From an uncultured Faecalibacterium sp. (GTDB lineage Bacteria; Bacillota; Clostridia; Oscillospirales; Ruminococcaceae), in the NCBI GenBank assembly GCA_934525325.1, contig CAKSZE010000034.1, positions 1-17,634 of the forward strand: a stretch of DNA of 17,634 nt. The letters run 5' to 3'. Within the stretch, counting starts at the first letter, position 1; each line of letters starts with the position of its first letter. The position numbers and the translations under genes were made by a program. Below the pieces are notes generated by a model, which was not told where the DNA came from, made no database searches, and was given only the letters and a program-made list of their open reading frames with translations. Positions 12,700 to 17,634 of this stretch are shown piece after piece.

Positions 12700-13215
12700 A
12701 TGGAAAGCTTAGGCCTTTTGCATCTGTATTACGGCGACGGCAAGGGCAAGACCACAGCCGCCATGGGGCTTGCACTGCGGGCACTGGGCAGCGGAAAACG
12801 TGTGGTCATCGTGCAGTTTTTAAAGGGCGGGCAGAGCGGGGAGATCCCGCTGCTGGAACAGCTGGGCGCTGTCGTCTACCGGGGCAAGGCCGGGCAGAAA
12901 TTCGTCTTTCAGATGAACGAAGCCGAAAAGGCCGCTACCCGCGCCTTGCAGAACAAAAACCTTGCGGCGGCGCTGGCACAGCCCTGTGATCTGCTGGTGC
13001 TGGATGAAGCCGGCAGCGCGTGGGAACTGGACATGGTGGACAAAGCCTTGTTGCAGCAGGCGGTGCTGCACCGCCCCGCCGAGCAGGAGTGCGTCCTGAC
13101 CGCCCACGCAGCCCCCGGGTGGATGCTGGACGCCGCAGACTACCTTACCGAGATGTGCTGCCGCCGCCACCCCTACCAGAAGGGCATCGCCGCACGGAAG
13201 GGCGTGGAGTATTAA
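12700..13215 (+). CDS. Cob(I)yrinic acid a,c-diamide adenosyltransferase-like ATPase (CobO/BtuR family)
   Basis: A 171-residue P-loop protein. The Walker A is G12-D-G-K-G-K17-T-T, directly after strand LLHLYY, and is followed by AAMGLALRALGSGKRVVIVQFLKGG, the characteristic CobO/BtuR opening. L-L-V-L-D-E-A is the Walker B strand. The end, D-A-A-D-Y-L-T-E-M-C-x-x-R-H-P-Y-Q-K-G-I-A-A-R-K-G-V-E-Y, matches the family C-terminus, though the usual T-G-R before it reads T-A-H. Members transfer adenosyl from ATP to cobalt(I) corrinoids. It would support cobalamin salvage; no other corrinoid gene is in the window. The ATG at 12700 follows AAAGGAGAAG; an in-frame TTG at 12661 lies in the terminator and is rejected. 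No own promoter was found. Confidence 0.85.
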   Translation: MESLGLLHLYYGDGKGKTTAAMGLALRALGSGKRVVIVQFLKGGQSGEIPLLEQLGAVVYRGKAGQKFVFQMNEAEKAATRALQNKNLAAALAQPCDLLVLDEAGSAWELDMVDKALLQQAVLHRPAEQECVLTAHAAPGWMLDAADYLTEMCCRRHPYQKGIAARKGVEY

Positions 13216-13224
13216 GTTTATAGC

Positions 13225-13261
13225 AAAAGGAGCTGTTGCGCATAATGCAACAGCTCCTTTT
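13225..13261. terminator. Bidirectional terminator between the cobO-like and helicase genes
   Basis: A perfect 15-bp stem (13225-13239 with 13247-13261) with a 7-base loop. Because the stem begins AAAA and ends TTTT, it gives a T-tract on both strands. The genes on both sides converge here. Confidence 0.85.
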
Positions 13262-13267
13262 ATGGTT

Positions 13268-15757
13268 TCAGGTATCCCAGAACCCTTTCAGCGCCGTTTC
13301 CAGCGCGGCGGTGTCGGGCAGATATTGGATGTGCTGCCAGTGCGGCGGGAACAGGCGGGCGGTGTCGGGCTGCGCAAAGCGGTCGTCCAAAAGCAGCACC
13401 ACGCCCTTGTCCTGCGGGGTGCGCACCACCCGCCCGGCGGCTTGCAGCACCTTGTTCATGCCCGGGTAGCGGTAGGCGTAGTCGAAGCCGCAGCCGGACT
13501 GTTCCTCATAATAGCGGCGCAGCATCTCCTGCCGGGGGTTCACCTGCGGCAGACCCACCCCCACGATGGCGCAGCCGATGAGCCGGTCGCCCACAAGGTC
13601 TACGCCCTCGCCGAAGATGCCGCCCATCACGGCAAAGCCCAGCAATGTCTCGGCGGGGTGGGGCACGAACTGTGCCAGAAACTCCGCGCGCCCGGCGTCA
13701 TCCAAGCTGCGCTGCTGCACAAGGGTGGAAATGTCCGGCCAGCGGGCGGCAAAGGCTTCGTACACCTGCTGCAAATAGGCGTAGCTGGGGAAAAACGCCA
13801 GATAGTTGCCGGTCTTGCCCTTTGCCAGCGCCGCCAGCGCATCGGCTACGGCGGGCACACTGGCTTCCCGCTGGCGGTAGCGGGTGGAGATGCCCGGCAG
13901 GCAGAACAGCCCCAGATTTTCCGGCGGGAAAGGGCTTGGCAGAGCCACCGCCCGGGCATCGGCGCAGCCCAGCACAGTGCGGTAGAAAGCGGGCGGGGTC
14001 AGGGTGGCACTGAACAGCGCCGCGCTGCGCCCTGCTGCCAGACTGGCGTCCACAAAGGGCGCGGGGTCTAGGCAGAGCAGGTGCAGTTCCAACTCGCTGC
14101 CCCGGGCGGTGAGTTGGGTGACAAAATGGCTGTCGTACCGGTCGGCCGCGCGGGCGATATCCTGCAAGGCAAAGTAGAGCTCCAGCAGCTGCGCGTGGGC
14201 GGGGTCCTCGGGGTTTTGTTCCAGCCAGTCCTGCAAAGGGGTATGCACCGCCCGCAGGGCAGCGGGCAAAGCGGCGGGCAGCTGCTGCAAAAACACAGTG
14301 CCGTCCCGGGCGTACAGCGGCTGCGGCAGGGCAAAGTCCGGGGCAGCTTCGGCGGGCAAAAGGCTCACCTGTGCGGGTTCGGTCCCCCCGGCAGGTTCTG
14401 TGCCTATACGGGGCGCAGCCTGTGCGCAGGCTCTGCGTGCCGCCAGAAAGACCTTATCCGCCTTGGTCAGCGCGGTTTTCAGACTGCTTTTGCCCTTGCC
14501 CAGCGCCCGCTTTGCTTCGGTCAGGCTGCTTTTGGCAAACTGCGCCGAGTACATGGCGCGGGCTCTGTCCGGCAGGTTGTGCGCTTCGTCAATGAGGAAC
14601 AGCCAGTCCCCAGCGGCATCAAAAAAGCGTTTCAGGTGCACCACCGGGTCAAACAGATAGTTGTAGTCCCCGATGACCACATCGCACCACTCGCTCAGAT
14701 CAAGCCCCAGCTCAAAGGGGCACACCGAGAACTGCCGGGCGGTGTCTGCCAGCGCAGCGCGGCTGAAGCTGCCGCTGCCGTCCAGCAGAGCCGCCAGCGC
14801 GTCCTTGCGGCGGTCGTAGTATCCGTTGGCAAAGGGACACACCTCCGGCAGACAGGCGGGGTGCCCTTCGGCGTCCGGGTGCAGACAGGCCTTTTCCTTG
14901 GCGGTCAGGGTCACGCTGCGTAAGGCAAGGCCGGGCTGCGCAGCACGCAGCCGCGCCACCGCGTCCTCGGCGGCGGCTTGGGTGGTGTTGCGGGCAGTCA
15001 GGTAGAACAGCTTTGCGCCGCAGCCCTCGCCCATGGCCTTCAAGGCAGGGAAGAGGGCGCTCATGGTCTTGCCGATGCCGGTGGGCGCTTGGCAGAAAAT
15101 GCGGGTGCCGCCCTTGCGGTCGGCGCTTTTCCCGGCGCGGCAGGCGCGATACACCTCGCCCGCCAGCGCCCGCTGCCCGGGGCGGTATTCCGCAAAGGGG
15201 AATTGCAGCGCCGCAAGGCTCTGGCTGCGCCGGGTGTCCCAGTCCAGCTGCCGCTGCGCCCACGGGGCATACTGCGTTAAAAGCTGTTGCAAAAACTGCT
15301 CCAACTGCTGCCGGGTGAACTGCCGCGTAAAGCGCAAAAGCTGGTCGGTATCAACTTGATAATAGGTCAGCCGCACCGCCAGCGCTTCCAGCCCCTGCTG
15401 GCTGCTGTAAATGGCGGCATATACCATGCCCTGCGCCCAGTGGCAGGGGTTCAGCTCCTCGGTGATCTCCTCGTAGGGGACGGTGGTGGTCTTGATCTCG
15501 TCGATGGTCACAGTGCCGTTTTCATCGGTGAAAATGCCGTCTGCCCGGCCTTCCAGTGTAAAGGCGATGCCGCAGGCTTCCCGCTCGGCGCTGAGGAATA
15601 CCTCGGCCTGATAGCCCTCCCCGGCGGCTTTTTGCAGTCTGCGGTGGATGCGTGCGCCCTCGTTAGCGCGGTCAAAGCCGGTAAAGCGGCTGTCGATGCT
15701 GCCGGTGCGCAGCAAAAACTCCACCAGCTGCCGGATGGGCAGATGGATGCTTGCCAA
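13268..15757 (-). CDS. PD-(D/E)XK nuclease fused to an XPD/DinG-type iron-sulfur DNA helicase
   Basis: An 829-residue protein. Residues ~30-165 look like a RecB/Cas4-type nuclease: GARIH38, G-R-A-D73-G-I, T-I-D-E87-I-K89, and a late W-A-Q109-G-M-V-Y113. A superfamily 2 helicase follows: Walker A A-P-T-G-I-G-K-T (224-231), four cysteines spaced like the XPD iron-sulfur cluster (C291, C302, C307, C346), DEAH box I-D-E-A-H (389-393), and C-terminal motifs G-E-G-V-D and Q-A-A-G-R-V-V-R-T-P-Q-D-K-G. DinG/XPD enzymes unwind DNA 5' to 3' in repair or R-loop removal. The start is a TTG at 15757 with GGAGGTG 7 bases upstream; no ATG nearby fits. It sits 27 bases behind the ATPase gene in a minus-strand group that also holds a uracil-DNA glycosylase. 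Confidence 0.88.
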   Translation of the reverse strand: MASIHLPIRQLVEFLLRTGSIDSRFTGFDRANEGARIHRRLQKAAGEGYQAEVFLSAEREACGIAFTLEGRADGIFTDENGTVTIDEIKTTTVPYEEITEELNPCHWAQGMVYAAIYSSQQGLEALAVRLTYYQVDTDQLLRFTRQFTRQQLEQFLQQLLTQYAPWAQRQLDWDTRRSQSLAALQFPFAEYRPGQRALAGEVYRACRAGKSADRKGGTRIFCQAPTGIGKTMSALFPALKAMGEGCGAKLFYLTARNTTQAAAEDAVARLRAAQPGLALRSVTLTAKEKACLHPDAEGHPACLPEVCPFANGYYDRRKDALAALLDGSGSFSRAALADTARQFSVCPFELGLDLSEWCDVVIGDYNYLFDPVVHLKRFFDAAGDWLFLIDEAHNLPDRARAMYSAQFAKSSLTEAKRALGKGKSSLKTALTKADKVFLAARRACAQAAPRIGTEPAGGTEPAQVSLLPAEAAPDFALPQPLYARDGTVFLQQLPAALPAALRAVHTPLQDWLEQNPEDPAHAQLLELYFALQDIARAADRYDSHFVTQLTARGSELELHLLCLDPAPFVDASLAAGRSAALFSATLTPPAFYRTVLGCADARAVALPSPFPPENLGLFCLPGISTRYRQREASVPAVADALAALAKGKTGNYLAFFPSYAYLQQVYEAFAARWPDISTLVQQRSLDDAGRAEFLAQFVPHPAETLLGFAVMGGIFGEGVDLVGDRLIGCAIVGVGLPQVNPRQEMLRRYYEEQSGCGFDYAYRYPGMNKVLQAAGRVVRTPQDKGVVLLLDDRFAQPDTARLFPPHWQHIQYLPDTAALETALKGFWDT

Positions 15758-15784
15758 GGCGTTTCACCTCCGTTGGTTTTTGCG

Positions 15785-16870
15785 TTATCCTACCCCGAAC
15801 AGTTCCATGCACTGAGCGGCTGCGGCATCCACCTGTGCAAAGTCCACGGCGGTGCGGTAGTAGGTCTCCAGTTCGTCGTGGCAGCTTTTTGCCTGCGCCA
15901 TCAGGGCACAGGCCTGTTCCAGCAGCTCGGCGGCGGCGCGCTCGTTGAAGCGCAGCCGGGCCCGGCAGGCAGAAAGGTTTTCTCTGTCCACAAAGCGGCT
16001 GCAAAGCACGGTCTGCGCCGCAGACAGCCGCACCGGATGCCAGCGGTTATCGGTCAGGAATGCCAGCCGCAGGGAGGGGATGATAATGTGGTCGATCTTG
16101 TCCTCCGGGTGCATGGCGCAGGGGCAGGTGATGATGTGGTAGCCCCGCGCCAGCGCTTCGGCGCGGATGAGCTCCAGCAGCAGGCGGGACACTGCCCCGT
16201 AGTCATCCCGGAAGAGGATGCACCGGTCGGCCAGCGCCTGCACCGTGCCCTGATAGAACACCTCGCCCTTGGGTGTGATGGCCGAGAGCAGCCGCAGCTC
16301 TTCAGAGCCCATCTCCTCGGTGCGGGGCAAAAGGCGGGTGCACAGCCGCTTGACGTAGCGGCGCACTTTTTCAAAGTTTGCACTGCACGCTTCGGCGCGG
16401 CGGCTGTCCAGCAGCAGGCTGCCCGCCGAAGCCACATACCGCGCCGCCCGGCTGCGCAGCAGCTGGTTGCGGGCAAACAGGGCGGTCACCTCGTCCTTGT
16501 GGGGGTGCAGGGCATCGGCGTCGATGGTGTGGTACAAACTCAGCACCCGCTCGTCTGCGCCGGGGGCTTCCGGCTCCACCACATGGGGCGCGGTGGCATC
16601 GATGATGGCGCGTTTCTGCCGCAGGAACACCACCCCGTCCAGACTGTCGGGGTCGCTGGCGCAGTGGATGCGCTGGATGGGCTCGCCTTTCTCCTGCGCG
16701 GCGCGCGCCAGACGCTTCATCAAAGTAGACTTGCCGCAGCCCGGCCCGCTTTTGAGCAGCACCAGCTGCATCCCGGGTTCCCGGCGCAGCGGCGCAAAGT
16801 AGCCCTTGAACCCGGCGGGCGTTGTAGCGCCCAGAAAGAAATCCACAGAAGGATGCACGGAACTTTCCAT
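15785..16870 (-). CDS. Tandem P-loop ATPase of the PRK06851 type, second site degenerate
   Basis: A 361-residue soluble protein of unknown function, conserved in Firmicutes. The first half has F-L-G-A-T-T-P-A-G-F (residues 12-21), Walker A G42-P-G-C-G-K47-S-T, H-C-A-S-D-P-D-S-L-D-G-V-V (69-81) and A-I-I-D-A-T-A-P-H-V-V (88-98). The second half repeats the same layout: L-S-A-I-T-P-K-G (195-202), R-D-D-Y-G-A-V-S where a P-loop should be (221-228), C-P-C-A-M-H-P-E-D-K-I-D-H-I-I-I (249-264), then A-F-L-T-D-N-R-W-H-P-V. The C-terminal ~80 residues are helical. The second nucleotide site has lost its glycines and lysine. The start ATG at 16870 uses GAGGTG, which abuts an inverted repeat (16883-16910). 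Cotranscription with the helicase is likely. Confidence 0.8.
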   Translation of the reverse strand: MESSVHPSVDFFLGATTPAGFKGYFAPLRREPGMQLVLLKSGPGCGKSTLMKRLARAAQEKGEPIQRIHCASDPDSLDGVVFLRQKRAIIDATAPHVVEPEAPGADERVLSLYHTIDADALHPHKDEVTALFARNQLLRSRAARYVASAGSLLLDSRRAEACSANFEKVRRYVKRLCTRLLPRTEEMGSEELRLLSAITPKGEVFYQGTVQALADRCILFRDDYGAVSRLLLELIRAEALARGYHIITCPCAMHPEDKIDHIIIPSLRLAFLTDNRWHPVRLSAAQTVLCSRFVDRENLSACRARLRFNERAAAELLEQACALMAQAKSCHDELETYYRTAVDFAQVDAAAAQCMELFGVG

Positions 16871-16882
16871 ACAAAAACACCT

Positions 16883-16910
16883 CGCTTTTGCTTTACAGTA
16901 TGCAAAAGCG
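16883..16910 (-). promoter_or_regulatory. Inverted repeat against the ribosome site of the ATPase gene
   Basis: CGCTTTTGC (16883-16891) and GCAAAAGCG (16902-16910) form a 9-bp hairpin with a 10-base loop. On the minus strand its 3' arm runs directly into the AGGTG ribosome site, with no T-run typical of a terminator. It may modulate translation of the ATPase gene or stabilise the mRNA; the role is inferred. Confidence 0.45.
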
Positions 16911-16929
16911 GTGCGGTTGGTTCCTGCCC

Positions 16930-17502
16930 TTACCTATTATAGGTATGCTCGCACACGGCGGCAATGGTGTCCCGCAGCACGGTAAAGTCCGCAAAGGCTT
17001 CGGGCTTGTTCTGGGGCTGGCGCAGCAGGGCGGCGGGGTGGAAGGTGCCCATGAACAAAATGCCGCCCTTATTGATGATCTGCCCGTGCTCCCGGGTGAC
17101 GGAAAAATCCTGCCGGATCATCCGCTGGGCGGCAACGCGCCCAAGGCAGACTACGATCTTAGGCTGGATCAGCCGGAACTGCTCCCGCAGCCACGGCATA
17201 CAGGCTTCGCTCTCGGCGGGCAGAGGGTCGCGGTTCTGGGGCGGGCGGCACTTGACGATGTTGGCGATATAGCAGTTCTTTTTGCGGTCAAGGTCGATGG
17301 CAAACAGGTATTTGTCCAGCAGCTGGCCGCTGCGCCCCACAAAAGGCAGCCCCTGCTCGTCCTCGCTCTGGCCGGGGCCCTCGCCCACAAACAGCACCTC
17401 GGCGTCCGGCACGCCCTGCCCGAACACCACGTTCGTCCGGGTGGCGCACAGCTCGCACCGGGTGCAGGCAAGGCATTCGGCCTTTAAAGTATCCATATCC
17501 AT
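16930..17502 (-). CDS. Family 4 (UDGa) uracil-DNA glycosylase, iron-sulfur type
   Basis: A 190-residue enzyme that removes uracil from DNA as the first step of base excision repair. The four cluster ligands are visible: C13 and C16 in A-C-T-R-C, one in N-I-V-K-C-R-P-P-Q-N-R, and one in E-S-E-A-C-M-P-W. Motif A is G-E-G-P-G-Q-S-E-D-E-Q-G-L-P-F-V-G-R-S-G-Q-L-L, and the C-terminal DNA-contact motif is T-F-H-P-A-A-L-L-R, as in Thermus-type UDGa. The ATG at 17502 is preferred: AAGGAG lies about 9 bases upstream, whereas the longest frame would start with a TTG in front of that ribosome site. It is separated from the ATPase gene by 59 bases with no terminator, so the three minus-strand genes probably form one operon. 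Confidence 0.93.
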   Translation of the reverse strand: MDMDTLKAECLACTRCELCATRTNVVFGQGVPDAEVLFVGEGPGQSEDEQGLPFVGRSGQLLDKYLFAIDLDRKKNCYIANIVKCRPPQNRDPLPAESEACMPWLREQFRLIQPKIVVCLGRVAAQRMIRQDFSVTREHGQIINKGGILFMGTFHPAALLRQPQNKPEAFADFTVLRDTIAAVCEHTYNR

Positions 17503-17569
17503 GGAGAACATCTCCTTCAAAACCAGTATGATATTTTATTCACAAATAAAACAAGGCTTTCTCCCCTAA

Positions 17570-17598
17570 AATATAGCACAAAAACACAATTTTGTCTT
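17570..17598 (-). promoter_or_regulatory. Probable promoter of the UDG-ATPase-helicase group
   Basis: Read on the minus strand: -35 AAGACA (17593-17598), 17-base spacer, -10 TATATT (17570-17575). The -35 is imperfect. The region is AT-rich, and the -35 partly overlaps that of the divergent promoter. Confidence 0.45.
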
Positions 17599-17624
17599 GA
17601 ACTTTTTGCCGTCTGTGCTAGAAT
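17597..17624 (+). promoter_or_regulatory. Promoter for a gene beyond the right edge
   Basis: -35 TTGAAC (17597-17602), 16-base spacer, -10 TAGAAT (17619-17624). The gene it drives starts outside the window. Confidence 0.5.
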
Positions 17625-17634
17625 AAAGAAGAAA

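Noticed and set aside
15287..16942. Long plus-strand open frame (551 codons) opposite the helicase and ATPase genes
   Set aside because: It is antisense to two well-supported genes, rich in Gly/His/Gln/Ala as expected for a shadow frame in GC-rich DNA, and shows no recognisable domain.

Overview
The window looks like a piece of chromosome from a GC-rich gut Clostridia bacterium, most likely Faecalibacterium or a close Oscillospiraceae/Ruminococcaceae relative. This rests on remembered protein and intergenic-repeat similarity, the strong AGGAGG-type ribosome sites, the TTGACA/TATAAT promoters with 17-base spacers, and the dense clostridial gene set. No phage, transposase gene or CRISPR array is visible. 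Most genes look like ordinary chromosomal housekeeping genes. The first ~1.2 kb is visibly more AT-rich and looks accessory.

Layout. (1) 1-1240: the tail of an AraC-type regulator, a 38-codon remnant of a sugar O-acetyltransferase coupled to a small DUF2007-like gene, and a minus-strand Phd/YefM-ParE toxin-antitoxin pair with its own promoter. (2) 1300-1980: a tRNA-Gly(TCC) and a small PH-domain protein gene, each with its own promoter and terminator. (3) 1990-4650, minus strand: an MscS-type channel gene and an MFS transporter gene. (4) 4688-5645, plus strand: a promoter, an FMN riboswitch with an intrinsic terminator, and ribU (riboflavin ECF transporter S component). (5) 5667-7379: a truncated copy of a small repeat element and a minus-strand MATE exporter gene, divergent from (6) 7405-8489, a divergent MraY/WecA-like phosphoglycosyl transferase gene. 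(7) 8490-11112, minus strand: a DUF559 gene, an intact 158-bp MITE-like element, and a tight three-gene folate C1 operon (5-formyl-THF cyclo-ligase, FchA/FTCD_C-type cyclohydrolase, FolD). It is divergent from (8) 11238-13261, glyA and a cobO-like adenosyltransferase gene. (9) 13268-17600, minus strand: a nuclease-helicase fusion of the XPD/DinG type, a tandem P-loop ATPase and a family 4 uracil-DNA glycosylase. A plus-strand promoter at the right edge serves a gene outside the window.

How the genes fit together. glyA makes 5,10-methylene-THF from serine, and the opposite operon interconverts methylene-, methenyl- and formyl-THF, so 9.0-12.6 kb is a one-carbon module. Its FolD lacks the lysine and glutamine usually needed for the cyclohydrolase step, and the gene next door encodes a protein of the family that contains a stand-alone cyclohydrolase. 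This suggests the two activities are split between two proteins.

Most notable signals. First, two copies of a short RNA element lie 3' of the MFS and MATE genes on the minus strand. Each can form a pseudoknot with identical geometry. One stem differs by two compensatory base-pair swaps, and in both copies the element lies exactly 18 bases from a terminator hairpin with the same TGCG loop. I do not recognise the family. Second, the folate enzyme split just described. Third, the MITE whose edge supplies the last bases of the folD stop codon.
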